Shown here in pieces: positions 17,801-26,622 of a stretch of DNA of 64,000 nt. The stretch spans positions 62,001-126,000 of the forward strand of contig JAPPUL010000084.1 in assembly GCA_026874595.1 (NCBI GenBank). Direction: 5' to 3'. The stretch comes from Sipunculus nudus (Eukaryota > Annelida > Sipuncula > Golfingiida > Sipunculidae). Within the stretch, counting starts at the first letter, position 1. The number at the start of each line of letters is the position of its first letter. The notes below the pieces were generated by a model that was not told the origin of the DNA, ran no database searches, and saw only the letters and a program-made list of their open reading frames with translations. The position numbers and the translations under genes were made by a program.

Positions 17801-19135
17801 AGATTCAAATTCTGATATCCTATCTACATCATCTTTAGTGATCTCAAGCTCTTCTTTAAGCTCTATTTCTTCTGCTTCTAAATCTGTTGACTCCTCTACT
17901 CCCTCCTCAGTCACACCAGACTCTTCAACTACTACCTCATCTGAAGCGATGTCCTCATAATCTTCAAACTCTTTAAGACTAGTAAATTCTGACTTTACAT
18001 ATTCTGAATCACTCTCACTTGGTTCCTCATTAATCAATATATTTTCAGCCTCTTCTTTAATATCTTCTTTAACATCTTCTTTAACATCTTCTTTAAGCCC
18101 AGATGATATTGCTTCTTGTTCTGAAAGTTTTATATTTTCTTCAAAATCTACAAGATCGTCGGTCTTATGTTTTTCTTCTCCTTTCTCCCTCTCCTCCCTC
18201 TCCTCATAATCTTCATAAACCCCCGCTGTAACGTCTTCTTCTTTATCATATTTCATAACCTCTTTTAAATCTAACTTAGGCTCATCTACATTCTCTTCCA
18301 ATATAGCTTCATCTATATCATTTAGGCTCTCTTCAATAAGTTCATCTCTAAGTTCATCTCTAAGTTCATCGCTAAGTTCACCGTTTTTAATACCTTGTCG
18401 CTCTTCTAATCCATCACTTTCTCTTGGCAATTCTTCCACATCCCCTTCTACACCCCCTTCTACATCCACTTCTGGCCAGCCTATGTCTACAAACTCTTTT
18501 TTAGCCTTTTTAGCATTCTCTTCCACTTCGTCCACTTCAGATTCTTCCAATAAGTCACCTCCTAAAGATTCTTCATATGAAGATTCTTCAGCATCTGAAT
18601 CATCGGATACTGATTCAACCACCGCTACGTCTTCTATGTCTATTTCTTTTCCTAATTCATTGTCCTCTTTAGACCCTGCCTCTTTAATCACTGCCTCTTT
18701 AGACCCTGCCACTTCCTTCGAAAGTTCAGGCAAATCTGCTACCTTCATATCTCCCTCTAAATCCTTACCCAATCCCTCTATATCCTCAGGTGGTTTGCCC
18801 CCTGCAAGGGTCATGTCTAGATCCTTAAATAATTTATCTATTCCTTCTTGCGTTACTCGCCTCCTTTTATCTGTCTTTAATTTAGGCCTTTCGTAGTGTA
18901 CTTGCGGATTTGCTTTATCAAAAGCAACTTCTTTTGTGCCTTCATCTAAATCACTACCTCCCTCAGCTGCCCCCTCTATAGCTCCTTCCATACTCGAGGT
19001 TAATTCACTCGATGATTCACCCCGCTCTACCCCTTCATCTCCTTCTACATTTAATCCCTTTAATAATTTCTCAAGTATCTGCTCTTCACCTTCGTTAAAT
19101 CCTAAAGAATCATGACCTTGCTCTTTTTCACTCAT
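14879..19135 (-). CDS. Large acidic membrane-anchored TPR protein, function unknown
   Basis: 1418 residues in three parts. Residues 1 to about 640 are extremely acidic, rich in Glu, Asp, Ser and Val, and look disordered. A single strong membrane helix follows (about 650-672, SLAKLIASILLLAGLIIPLW). The remaining 740 residues are helical with tetratricopeptide-type repeats, for example the pieces around YYYLGLLYEEERDLEKSIESY and LNFALANSYIRLGDHLEARRHY. With no signal peptide, the acidic part would be cytoplasmic and the TPR part periplasmic. Several in-frame 12- and 15-bp tandem repeats lie inside the gene. Spirochaetes have large membrane-bound TPR proteins, including a Borrelia flagellar collar protein of broadly this kind; homology to it is a guess. 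GGAG lies 9 nt before the ATG. Confidence 0.85.
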   Translation of the reverse strand: MSEKEQGHDSLGFNEGEEQILEKLLKGLNVEGDEGVERGESSSELTSSMEGAIEGAAEGGSDLDEGTKEVAFDKANPQVHYERPKLKTDKRRRVTQEGIDKLFKDLDMTLAGGKPPEDIEGLGKDLEGDMKVADLPELSKEVAGSKEAVIKEAGSKEDNELGKEIDIEDVAVVESVSDDSDAEESSYEESLGGDLLEESEVDEVEENAKKAKKEFVDIGWPEVDVEGGVEGDVEELPRESDGLEERQGIKNGELSDELRDELRDELIEESLNDIDEAILEENVDEPKLDLKEVMKYDKEEDVTAGVYEDYEEREEREKGEEKHKTDDLVDFEENIKLSEQEAISSGLKEDVKEDVKEDIKEEAENILINEEPSESDSEYVKSEFTSLKEFEDYEDIASDEVVVEESGVTEEGVEESTDLEAEEIELKEELEITKDDVDRISEFESSIRLQGEGEEEGVEDAEELKEAELREEVSSLEEAEELIKSVSEPTLNVEEATKDIGEIYKEELREESVENIKASKEYPVVDAEQDEIIELKGDEASLSEIELPDESVPTKSVREEVEPETGLAFTEEDIETIQKNISTFPPMLASVTKDTIINERLRKEDLDELTHLIITNPDIAIIKDYLESKRNIKIDIKEKKVKRLERAQDISERPSLAKLIASILLLAGLIIPLWLFILKPYMESESKYKEGITDIKKGTNYYEEAINKFLIAKGDTEGNRKWYIKYAKAFMEENNPQAYYYAHIFLAGDEELNKQFLQKYKTMDREGNSFHRNGFHRNGLQNDIRKWKPGQSRQNKKKIDKSKTSGKHNNLEKGVLNYLPNDKEAHLLLGEVYKKKALWAAYNTSTINGQYNFDDVEYYLTQALYRAYKPLLDKDQLDIEVLDKEARTYILWAKLLHELKPQKLSNKNLTRAENNFNKILTIDSESPKGLYGLLYINLTKIELTKDVKSKEKLKELIRSIDYAIERSEIDYIDEKILSEYGYYLLMDGQTKKAKKILNNVIRNGKIYPKSYYYLGLLYEEERDLEKSIESYVKGLFAYYYIKLGEEQFFKRISNLSGITNQKHMMDEEMQRAIISVRKDKDPLNKQLQSAFFNKIGENILTRASYLSNNIEEEKLAKARIIKIAEKSFQLAIEKDIKNHLPWENLGNIVYDKTMQATSDFIKNLSKGQIIKYNNLTQLKDSTQFKKAKYYYSNALNLMIDKRMKYDENNKLWKNLVHAVKSNKIAPDLFYKIGYILYRENKYKNASQVWHSIKTIPAMKFNPSLNFALANSYIRLGDHLEARRHYKNIIDFYEPLAHKYRNNPDPKNLKQNHIFAKLTQSHNNLGVSYHIMSEELGNYQLKEYARLHYFQAREYASRLNNSALVAKELWNQNILNNNYVALQNANISLKKRLKAQSKRQKTPNPLDYMLIEDIEFVLK
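16801..16830. repeat. 15-bp in-frame tandem duplication in the TPR gene
   Basis: CATTTCGATGAAAAC occurs twice exactly, giving a doubled FHRNG segment in the protein, with a partial third copy beyond. Confidence 0.95.
18051..18098. repeat. 12-bp in-frame tandem repeat (4 copies) in the TPR gene
   Basis: TCTTCTTTAACA-type units occur four times and encode repeated K-E-D-V/I steps in the acidic region. Confidence 0.9.
18337..18384. repeat. 12-bp in-frame tandem repeat (4 copies) in the TPR gene
   Basis: TAAGTTCATCTC-type units, the last two with changes, encode the repeated D-E-L-R segment of the acidic region. Confidence 0.9.
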
Positions 19136-19693
19136 ACTTTATACTCCAACATCATAAGACATTAAACTCCATATTAAACTTCTTTTTAAATCTTATTTAT
19201 TTTAAACTTAAAAAAAAATACTTTATCCTACATTTAGTATCTTATTTTATCTTATTTTATAATATTTATCTAGGATTCCTTTCTCAATATCCTTACTCGG
19301 CATCACTAAAAAAAAAGTAAAATATTTAACACAATCTAAGACCAAATATAACCATTTTTATCCCTATATATTCCCATAATAGATGCCTATTATAACCAAG
19401 CTCTAGATTTAAAAATTACTCCATATCTCATGTCTCTTTCCCATACCCTAACTTCCCACTCCTCTACACCACCACCATACTAATACTTTTTCCACCCTTT
19501 ATCTCAACTTTTTAAACTATTTTATCTGATACCTTAAATTTATAGCTACTTATCTGCCGATTTTGCTTACTTAGATGCTTTTTTACACTTTATATTATAT
19601 TTTTGTATATAAAGTTGAAATTTAATGTGTATATAAATTAAGCACATTATACTTAGTTTGGAGATTGTTGCACTTTCAACTAAAGGATTTTAG
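19136..19693. other. Long divergent intergenic region
   Basis: 558 bp between the divergent TPR gene and the 730-residue exported protein gene, so it must hold promoters for both. The plus strand is markedly pyrimidine-rich around 19375-19510. An 8-bp inverted repeat, AGTTGAAA (19613-19620) and TTTCAACT (19674-19681), brackets the stretch just before the plus-strand gene. A -10-like TATACT is at 19648-19653. I see no gene, tRNA or riboswitch. Confidence 0.5.
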
Positions 19694-21886
19694 ATGTTTA
19701 GGTATAGATTAACTCACAAAATTTATTATCACTTTATCCATGCTGCTTTTTTAGTCGCTCTTTTTTACTCTTCATTGCTAAACCCTAATAAAGTATATCC
19801 TAACTCCAATCCTAACTCAAGCACTAAACCTACCAATTTGTTAGTTTTGCCTGTCCAGTATCTTGAAACTAAGAAAAACCATTTTACTCGGCAACAACAA
19901 AATAGTATTACTAAAAAGTTAACTGAAATTATTCAAACTTATTTTGTATTCTCAGGATTTGGTGTGTCTAATTTCAAAACTGCTAAAGAGTTCTTGGAGA
20001 ATATCAATAAGCAAAAAATAAATATTAAAAATATTACTTCTTACTTTAAATCTTTAAATCAGCTTGACTATATTATCGCTTCTAAACTTTATTTTCTCAA
20101 TGAGAGACTCTTTATCTCTTTTAATGTCATCCGCGCTAAAGATAATACCGTATTACTTGCTGATAAGCATTATATTTCAACTCTTAACTACTCTTTTATA
20201 TCTAAAGATATTTATACCAATGTCTCTAGTATGATTACTCTTATTAATCCTATGGGCAAACAAATTGTTGATACTATAGACATAGATAAGCATAAGAAAC
20301 ATAATATCACTGGCATTAACTTTCAACAGCTTAATCGTCTCCAGATAATGTTTATTCTCCCAAGCTCTTCTAAAATTAAATCTAACTTGAGGCAGCTTAG
20401 AATACACCTTAAAGACCTTGTTTCTTCTATCTATTCTAAGCACAAGGAACTGAGTATAGAAATTGCTATCGTGTCTGATAAGCATTTATTATCATTTACT
20501 TCTGATGTTGTTAAAGTTCAAGAGAATATCGAATATATTGAGAGTGTGGCTCTTACAAAACCTCAAAGTAAAAAAGATTTTATCTCCATATTAAATAAAG
20601 GTATTAAATATAAAGGATGGTCTGTCTCAAGTAATGACTCTAAACTTATATTTATTTTTACTGATGACCCGTTCAAAATGAAGACAAGGCTTAAAAATGC
20701 TACTGATAAAATAATTAGTCCGTTGAAATATGCTTTGCATAATCGTAATACTCCTTTTGATGATGAGAAATTAAAGGTTATCGCTAACATGTTTAAGCGA
20801 TCTATTGCGGATGTGCTTGATGCAAGACATTATTCTATGAGTAGTCTTTCTAATATAAATGTAAAATATCTTGTGGATAGTCTTTTGATACAAGATAGAG
20901 ATTTAGCGTATCGTTTTAATGTAGGGGTTCGTGATCTTACAACCGGGAGCTTGGTACACTCTATAAAAACAAAGTCTTCTTGGGATTTTTTAGGAATTCA
21001 ACAGGATATAAAATATATTAAATATAAACTCAAAGTATTTTTTGATGAGCTAATTAGTGCTAAGCGTAAGGATATATTAGAAAATCTCAATAATCGTGAT
21101 TATTCTAGTATTATGAGCATAGCAGCCAATAAGAGCATAAAACTGTTTGTTGGAGTATCTGATGTACAAGAAAATACCCAGGATTTACTTGTAAGGCTTG
21201 CTCGAATGATTGGGGGCTATTATATAAATCCTGAATATAGTATCTTGGCATACAGAGAAGAAGGTAAGCACTATGATAATTTTGTATATAAGTTCCGTAA
21301 GTTGTACAAGATACTTAAAGAACATGGTAGAACATATAATATGCTTATAAGTAAGAATGTTCATGGGTTTGAAGAGGTAGAATCAATACTAGCTTCACAA
21401 GGTTATGGTATACTTGAGAGCTCAACATTATATTTAAAGTTATCAAAAGTAATAAGTGCTATATATTTACAGGATAAAGTACAGGATAGTATTAAGGGTA
21501 GGCTAAACAAAGTGGGGTTTGTATTAAAAAGTGATGGATATAATTATCCGCTGACATTGAATAACGTAAACAGCACTTCATTAAATAATCTATTAAATTT
21601 AGTAAAGAGTAAAAAAGAAGTAATAATAGCGAGCAGGATAATACCAGTAAGCCCATACAAAGTTTCTTATGAAGGGAAAACTGAGCGCGAGGGACGTATA
21701 TTGAATTTTGCTTTATCCGAGAATAATGTTATAATATTTGATATCGATGATAATAAAGCAGTATCAGAAGAAATAATAAGTAAAATAGAAGATATAAATA
21801 AAAAGGTTTATTTGTATAATTCCAACGGGTTGCTTAAAAATGGAAGAATATGGTTTATCAGGGGAGTATTAGCCTTTGCAAAATAA
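19694..21886 (+). CDS. Exported protein of unknown function with a possible degenerate VWA-like region
   Basis: 730 residues. Residues 1-30 form a signal peptide or anchor; there is no lipobox cysteine. Residues of about 45-190 (LLVLPVQYLE, later DYIIASKLYFLNERLFISFNVIRAKDNTVLLAD) recall the TolB/CsgG-type N-terminal fold that assembles at outer membranes. About 210-330 resembles a von Willebrand A fold in layout: a strand ending ILPSSSK where D-x-S-x-S would be, helix, strand EIAIVSD, and later LIFIFTDD. The metal site would be degenerate. The C-terminal 400 residues match nothing I know. The 5' part of the gene is C-over-G on the coding strand and the 3' part the reverse. Function unknown. 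Confidence 0.8.
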   Translation: MFRYRLTHKIYYHFIHAAFLVALFYSSLLNPNKVYPNSNPNSSTKPTNLLVLPVQYLETKKNHFTRQQQNSITKKLTEIIQTYFVFSGFGVSNFKTAKEFLENINKQKINIKNITSYFKSLNQLDYIIASKLYFLNERLFISFNVIRAKDNTVLLADKHYISTLNYSFISKDIYTNVSSMITLINPMGKQIVDTIDIDKHKKHNITGINFQQLNRLQIMFILPSSSKIKSNLRQLRIHLKDLVSSIYSKHKELSIEIAIVSDKHLLSFTSDVVKVQENIEYIESVALTKPQSKKDFISILNKGIKYKGWSVSSNDSKLIFIFTDDPFKMKTRLKNATDKIISPLKYALHNRNTPFDDEKLKVIANMFKRSIADVLDARHYSMSSLSNINVKYLVDSLLIQDRDLAYRFNVGVRDLTTGSLVHSIKTKSSWDFLGIQQDIKYIKYKLKVFFDELISAKRKDILENLNNRDYSSIMSIAANKSIKLFVGVSDVQENTQDLLVRLARMIGGYYINPEYSILAYREEGKHYDNFVYKFRKLYKILKEHGRTYNMLISKNVHGFEEVESILASQGYGILESSTLYLKLSKVISAIYLQDKVQDSIKGRLNKVGFVLKSDGYNYPLTLNNVNSTSLNNLLNLVKSKKEVIIASRIIPVSPYKVSYEGKTEREGRILNFALSENNVIIFDIDDNKAVSEEIISKIEDINKKVYLYNSNGLLKNGRIWFIRGVLAFAK

Positions 21887-22011
21887 ATAATAAGGCTTCT
21901 AGCCTAGCACCTAGTAAAATGGTCTTCGCAAAGATAATAAACACCACCCATGTAAACAGGCAAAATTAAGTACAACGCCGCTAAGAATGAGTAGAGGCTA
22001 TTCTAGGATAT

Positions 22012-22023
22012 TACATTAATGTA
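22012..22023. promoter_or_regulatory. 12-bp palindrome downstream of nfu
   Basis: TACATTAATGTA is a perfect palindrome in the short convergent gap after nfu. It could be an operator or part of a weak terminator; no function can be shown. Confidence 0.2.
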
Positions 22024-22045
22024 GCAAAGTCAAGGTCTATTTTAT

Positions 22046-22276
22046 TTAGATAGAAATAATTCCATCCAGCTCAGGAATTTGTCTTTTCAAATGAGCTTCA
22101 ATTCCCATTTTGAGAGTAAAAACAGAGCTTGGGCAAGTCCCGCAAGCACCAACAAGACGTAATTTAGCTTTGTTGTCCTCAACGCCTAAATATTGAACAT
22201 CACCGCCATCAGCTTGTAGATTAGGTCTTATTTCATCAAGAGCTTCTAAAACTCGTTCATCTAAAGTACTTTCCAT
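22046..22276 (-). CDS. nfuA: NifU C-terminal-like iron-sulfur scaffold protein (Nfu)
   Basis: A 76-residue Nfu domain. The cluster-binding C45-x2-C48 lies in GACGTCPSS. The opening VLEALDEIRPNLQADGGDVQ is the family signature. It would carry a 4Fe-4S or 2Fe-2S cluster between subunits of a dimer and pass it to client enzymes. The window encodes several cluster users (MiaB, BioB, ThiC, the helicase-nuclease). It is a single-domain protein, without the A-type domain of E. coli NfuA. No isc or suf genes are adjacent. Confidence 0.93.
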   Translation of the reverse strand: MESTLDERVLEALDEIRPNLQADGGDVQYLGVEDNKAKLRLVGACGTCPSSVFTLKMGIEAHLKRQIPELDGIISI

Positions 22277-22755
22277 AAGTAAACACCATCCTTATAAATA
22301 ATTAGTAACGACTATTATATTGTATAGAAGCTACTAATATGTAAATAAAGCTCAACAATGTAGTAGCTCTTTAATTAAGTATATAGTAGAAGCTCAAATG
22401 TTCAAACATTAGATTGTAAGAAACAATTAATAACTCTACATACTACAGAATAAATTAAGTAATAAAACGCTAAATGGCAAGGATAATATTTTATTATATG
22501 ATTATAGAGTTTATTTAGAATGCAAGAAGGCAAAAATAGATTAAAATAAATAAAATAGATAAAAATTTGGAAAAAATGAAAAGAATAATTTAATTATTGT
22601 ATAGTAGAAAATAAATTAAAAGGACGTGTATTATAGTGAAAATGCTTGAGAGTATAGGAATATTACGGTAGAATAGTAAAGGAAATTTTATATATATTAT
22701 AATTCTATTGTTATATAAATAGGAATTATAGAAAATAGATGGAGAGTAAAATTAT
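22277..22755. other. Divergent intergenic region, nfu to small membrane protein
   Basis: 479 bp, about 80 percent A+T by eye. A TATAAT at 22698-22703 is a possible -10 for the plus-strand operon, without a convincing -35. A small hairpin AATGT-TCAA-ACATT lies near 22400. No gene or tRNA is visible. Confidence 0.45.
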
Positions 22756-23043
22756 ATGTTATTGTTAATAGAGTTAGTAATATTAATACTGTTGTTGGCA
22801 GGCTTATCGCTTTTCACAGAAGAAAATGGACAGTTTGTATTATTTGGGAAAGTGGTTTCCCCAATAGTACTAAGCTTGATTTCGATAGTATTAGGAATGT
22901 TGTTAATAGTGCCAATACTTGTGAGACAACAAAGGCGATATAGAAAGGCCATGCGAGGTCTTAAGAAAGAGAATAAAGATATGAAGAAAGTAAATAATGA
23001 GATGAAGAAAGAAGGGTTAGACTTGCTATCCGAGAGTAAATAG
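22756..23043 (+). CDS. Small two-helix membrane protein of unknown function
   Basis: 95 residues with two hydrophobic helices (about 1-20 and 31-54), followed by a highly basic, lysine-rich cytoplasmic tail with heptad-like K-K-E-x-K-D-M-K-K-V spacing that may form a short coiled coil. GGAG is 11 nt before the ATG. It begins the run leading to pheT, 19 bp downstream, and the ZapB-like and ZapA genes. A link to cell division or envelope is possible from context, but I do not recognise the family. Confidence 0.7.
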   Translation: MLLLIELVILILLLAGLSLFTEENGQFVLFGKVVSPIVLSLISIVLGMLLIVPILVRQQRRYRKAMRGLKKENKDMKKVNNEMKKEGLDLLSESK

Positions 23044-23062
23044 GAGATGATGATAAGGTAAG

Positions 23063-25546
23063 ATGCAATTATCGTACAAGCTGTTAAAAGAATATATAGA
23101 TATTAGTTATGGAACTGAGGAACTTGGGCAACGACTTACAATGCGTGGAATAGAGGTAGATGACATACGAGAATATATGACATGGGGGTTGGGAGAGGGA
23201 GTAGAAGGAGGTGGGGAAGGGGGGGTAGAAAAAGAAGGACTAGTTGTAGTTGAGATTGTTAGTATAGAAAGGCATCCGAATGCAGATAAGTTATCGTATT
23301 GCAAGGTAACGGATGGGAATATAGAATATAATATAGTATGTGGTGCGAGTAACATGAGAGTAGGAGATAAGGTATGCCTTGCAAGAGTAGGGACAAAGCT
23401 AGTAGGAGGACTTAAGATTAAAAAGAGCAAGATAAGAGGTTTAGTTTCGGAGGGAATGCTTTGCTCTCGAGAAGAGCTTGGGCTTGCGGAGCTTGAGGAT
23501 GGGATATGGATATTAGAGTCAAGCTGTGAAGTGGGTAGTAGCGTGCAAGATTATGTTAAAGAGCTAGAAGACGTACTATTTGATGTTACACCGACGTCAA
23601 ATCGAGGGGACTGCTTGTCATTGATAGGGATAGCACGAGAGTTGAATGCATTTAATATGCCGGAGAATGTAAATGTAAAGTATCCAAGGATTGATATAGA
23701 GGTAGATAGTAGCGTTAAGTGTGCACAAGTAGAGATAGAGGCAACAAGTCTTTGTAAGCGCTACACATCACGTATATTACATAATGTGGAGGTAAAGGAG
23801 AGTCCGCAATGGCTTAAGGAGAGCTTAATAAAGCTTGGGATGCGTCCAATAAATAACATAGTAGACATAACTAACTATGTAATGCTTGAGTATGGACAAC
23901 CGTTGCATGCATTTGATTTAGATAAGCTTAGTAACAAGGAACGGATCAAAGTGGGAGTTGTAAAGGGAGTTGAGAAGTTTGTAGGTCTTGATGGAGAGGA
24001 GAAAGAACTTAAGGAAGGACATCTTGTTATATCGGATTATGAAAAGAGTATAGCGCTTGCAGGAGTTATGGGAGGGCTTGAAAGCGGAGTAAGTGAGAAA
24101 ACGAGATCAATATTACTTGAGAGTGCCTATTTTGACAAAGGAGCGGTAAGACGTAGTTCAAAGGACTTGTCAATTCAAACGGAATCGTCTTATCGGTTTG
24201 AAAGAGGAGTAGATATAGAGGGTGTGGTATTGGCACTAGATAGGAGTGTAACACTTATAGTTGAGAGTTGCGGACGTGATAAAGTATTAGTATCCTCGCT
24301 AGTAGATGAGTATCCGGAAGTTTACGAGGCGAAGGAAATAGAGGTTAAACTGTCATATATAAATAAGCGTCTTGGAAGCGTTTTGGAAGGAGAAGAGATT
24401 GTAAGATGCCTAGAGCAGATAGGATTTATGGTTAGCTTAGAATTGGGTGAGAATGCTTTTATAAGATGTAAGGTTCCAAGTTATAGAGAAGACGTAAGTA
24501 GAGGTATAGACATTGTTGAGGAGGTTGCACGCATTTATTCGTATGATAAGATAGGGGAGAGTATCCCATCGATAAAAGTTATGGGGCTTAAAGACAGTGT
24601 AGTATATGAAGAAGACAAGCGAGTTAAGGATATACTTGAAGGAGGTGGTTTAACAGAGGTCATAAACTACACATTTTTAGATAGAGGGATATTAAATAAG
24701 CTAGGTTATGAGCTAGAAAATGTAGTTAGGGTAAATAATCCATTAACAAAAGATAGTGAATATTTAAGGGACAAGTTATTTCCTAATCTATTAAATACAG
24801 TACTTTACAATGTAAAGAATAAAGCAAGCAGCTTGATGTTATATGAGCTTGGCCATGTATTTAAGAGAGGGTCGTTATCATCTTCAGGTAATAGTGTTGA
24901 GGAAGAGTATATAGAGAGCAAGAGTCTTGGGGTAATATTCTATGGGCTTGCAGTTAGTCGTAATGTATACGCAGCTGAGAGGAAGTATGATTTTTATGAT
25001 CTTAAGGGGGTATTGGAAGGATTTATCAAGAAGCATTTGGGTCTTGAATTTGATTATAAGAGAGGAGAAGGCGAGTTAGAATATATGCATCCCTATAGAA
25101 GTGCAAAGATATTATACAAAGGAGAAGAGTTAGGGTATATAGGAGAGCTACATCCAAGTTTAGTGAAGAGGTTAAAGCTATTAAGCCCAATAATATATAG
25201 TGAGGTAGATATAGAGAGACTAAAGTTATATAGCGCAGGAAGAGAGTATGAACAGATAAGCCGATTTCCGAGTGTGCCAAGAGATCTTGCAATATTGGTA
25301 GATGATTTTATAGCAAGTAATGATTTAATAGAGAGTATAAAAAGCAGTTCAAATTTGTTAAAAGAAGTAGAGTTAGTAGATATATACGAAGGAGAGCAAA
25401 TACCAGAAGGAAAGAAGAGCCTATCATTTGGGCTAAACTTTCAATCGACAGAGAAAACATTGTTAGATGAAACGGTTAACGATGCATATGATAATATAAT
25501 AAAAGTGTTAGGAGAAAAATATGGTGGACAGATGCGAGAAATGTGA
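23063..25546 (+). CDS. pheT: Phenylalanine-tRNA ligase beta subunit
   Basis: An 827-residue PheT of the long bacterial type. Domains in order are an N-terminal strand, an EMAP-II-like tRNA-binding OB fold (about 55-165, with IVCGASNMRVGDKVCLA), B3/B4 editing domain (about 220-400), B5 domain (about 425-495), a catalytic-like core (about 510-700), and a C-terminal ferredoxin-like anticodon-binding domain (about 735-827, starting near FPSVPRDLAILV). The alpha subunit gene pheS is not in the window, so the two subunits are unlinked here. The ATG is preceded by AAGG. Confidence 0.96.
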   Translation: MQLSYKLLKEYIDISYGTEELGQRLTMRGIEVDDIREYMTWGLGEGVEGGGEGGVEKEGLVVVEIVSIERHPNADKLSYCKVTDGNIEYNIVCGASNMRVGDKVCLARVGTKLVGGLKIKKSKIRGLVSEGMLCSREELGLAELEDGIWILESSCEVGSSVQDYVKELEDVLFDVTPTSNRGDCLSLIGIARELNAFNMPENVNVKYPRIDIEVDSSVKCAQVEIEATSLCKRYTSRILHNVEVKESPQWLKESLIKLGMRPINNIVDITNYVMLEYGQPLHAFDLDKLSNKERIKVGVVKGVEKFVGLDGEEKELKEGHLVISDYEKSIALAGVMGGLESGVSEKTRSILLESAYFDKGAVRRSSKDLSIQTESSYRFERGVDIEGVVLALDRSVTLIVESCGRDKVLVSSLVDEYPEVYEAKEIEVKLSYINKRLGSVLEGEEIVRCLEQIGFMVSLELGENAFIRCKVPSYREDVSRGIDIVEEVARIYSYDKIGESIPSIKVMGLKDSVVYEEDKRVKDILEGGGLTEVINYTFLDRGILNKLGYELENVVRVNNPLTKDSEYLRDKLFPNLLNTVLYNVKNKASSLMLYELGHVFKRGSLSSSGNSVEEEYIESKSLGVIFYGLAVSRNVYAAERKYDFYDLKGVLEGFIKKHLGLEFDYKRGEGELEYMHPYRSAKILYKGEELGYIGELHPSLVKRLKLLSPIIYSEVDIERLKLYSAGREYEQISRFPSVPRDLAILVDDFIASNDLIESIKSSSNLLKEVELVDIYEGEQIPEGKKSLSFGLNFQSTEKTLLDETVNDAYDNIIKVLGEKYGGQMREM

Positions 25547-25570
25547 TAATGCAAGAGGATGCTTTAGGAT

Positions 25571-26026
25571 ATGAGAGAAGAAATATCAAAAAAGCTTACG
25601 CAGCTTGAAGACAAATTGCAATATATGATATTAAGATATACCCAGCTTATGGAAGAGAATAATGCATTGAAGGCAGAGCTTTCGAAGGAGAAGGAGACGG
25701 TAGAGAATTTAGCAAAGAAGATAGATAATTTATTAGAAGATAGGCAAGGGTTTGATTTAATAAGGCAGAACGTTATATCGAAGGTAGAGAATCTGGTGTA
25801 TCAGCTTTCTAAAGAAGGGGATTCTGGCTTAAAAGATGAAGAACAAGAAGAAGGTAAAGATAAAGGGAAAGGGGGAGAGAAAAGAGAAGGAAAAAGAGAA
25901 GATTTAGGTGTTAACAGTTCGTTTGATAACAAGGCAGAGAAAACAGGTGAGGATATAAAAGGAGGGAAAGAAGTAGAAGATGCTGCAACAGCATCAAACA
26001 TCACAATAAACTTTCTACCTGAATAA
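25571..26026 (+). CDS. Coiled-coil protein with acidic tail, ZapB-like
   Basis: 151 residues. Residues 1-75 form a clear coiled coil (ISKKLTQLEDKLQYMILRYTQLMEENNALKAELSKEKETVENL) of the ZapB type, a FtsZ-ring cofactor. Residues of about 85-140 are a low-complexity run of Lys, Glu, Gly and Asp. It lies 24 bp after pheT and 82 bp before the zapA start. The neighbour supports a role in the division ring; the sequence alone only shows a coiled coil. Confidence 0.65.
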   Translation: MREEISKKLTQLEDKLQYMILRYTQLMEENNALKAELSKEKETVENLAKKIDNLLEDRQGFDLIRQNVISKVENLVYQLSKEGDSGLKDEEQEEGKDKGKGGEKREGKREDLGVNSSFDNKAEKTGEDIKGGKEVEDAATASNITINFLPE

Positions 26027-26108
26027 ATATATTGAATATATTAAGAAAGAATATAAATCATTAATAAATTGGAAAGGGCTTGTTATATTGAAAGGAGAGC
26101 AAAAGAAA

Positions 26109-26399
26109 ATGTTAAAGGTCCCACAGTATGTAGAGGTTAAGATATTTGGGGAAGATTATAAGTTAGTATCTAAATACGATGATAAGGAGCGAGTAACAAA
26201 GATAGCGGATTTGATAGACGATAAGATGGAAGATTTATTAAAAAGATTTCCAAGCTACTCCAAAGAGAAGATAGCAATACTAACATCGTTAAATCTAGCA
26301 GATGAGTTGTTCAAGACAAAAGCAGAGATAGATTTAATAGAAAAGCGGCTTCAAAGTATAATAGAATTCATGGATAATAGTATCCCCGACATACCTTAG
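26109..26399 (+). CDS. zapA: Cell division protein ZapA
   Basis: A 96-residue ZapA, which bundles FtsZ filaments at mid-cell. Family features are V-K-I-F-G-E-D-Y-K-L-V near residue 10 and KIAILTSLNLADELFKTK near 65, followed by a coiled-coil end. I take the ATG at 26109 with the upstream AAAGGAGA (26091-26098). An in-frame TTG at 26088 would lie before that ribosome-binding site and is unlikely. In many bacteria zapA is followed by 6S RNA; I could not identify 6S RNA here. Confidence 0.9.
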   Translation: MLKVPQYVEVKIFGEDYKLVSKYDDKERVTKIADLIDDKMEDLLKRFPSYSKEKIAILTSLNLADELFKTKAEIDLIEKRLQSIIEFMDNSIPDIP

Positions 26400-26622
26400 A
26401 AGTTATAGACTAAGTAATGAATTCTAAGTATATTATTAAACATCACATCTAGATGAACTAGTTGTAAAAAGGGTAATTAGATAATACTATTTATGTTATA
26501 GGCATGAGGAAATGGATATTAATTTATTATCTTATGTTGCAAGTAGTTTTTGAGTGAGTGTGAGTGAAGGAATGAATGTGAGTATTTAAAAAGAAAAAGA
26601 AACATAAAAAGGTGCAACAAAA

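Noticed and set aside
22380-22420. tRNA gene suggested by a GTTCAAA-like motif
   Set aside because: The motif lies in a small hairpin; no acceptor stem or anticodon arm can be folded around it.
26400-26620. 6S RNA after zapA
   Set aside because: The position is right, but I could not find the long paired arms with a central open bubble; a covariance search would be needed.
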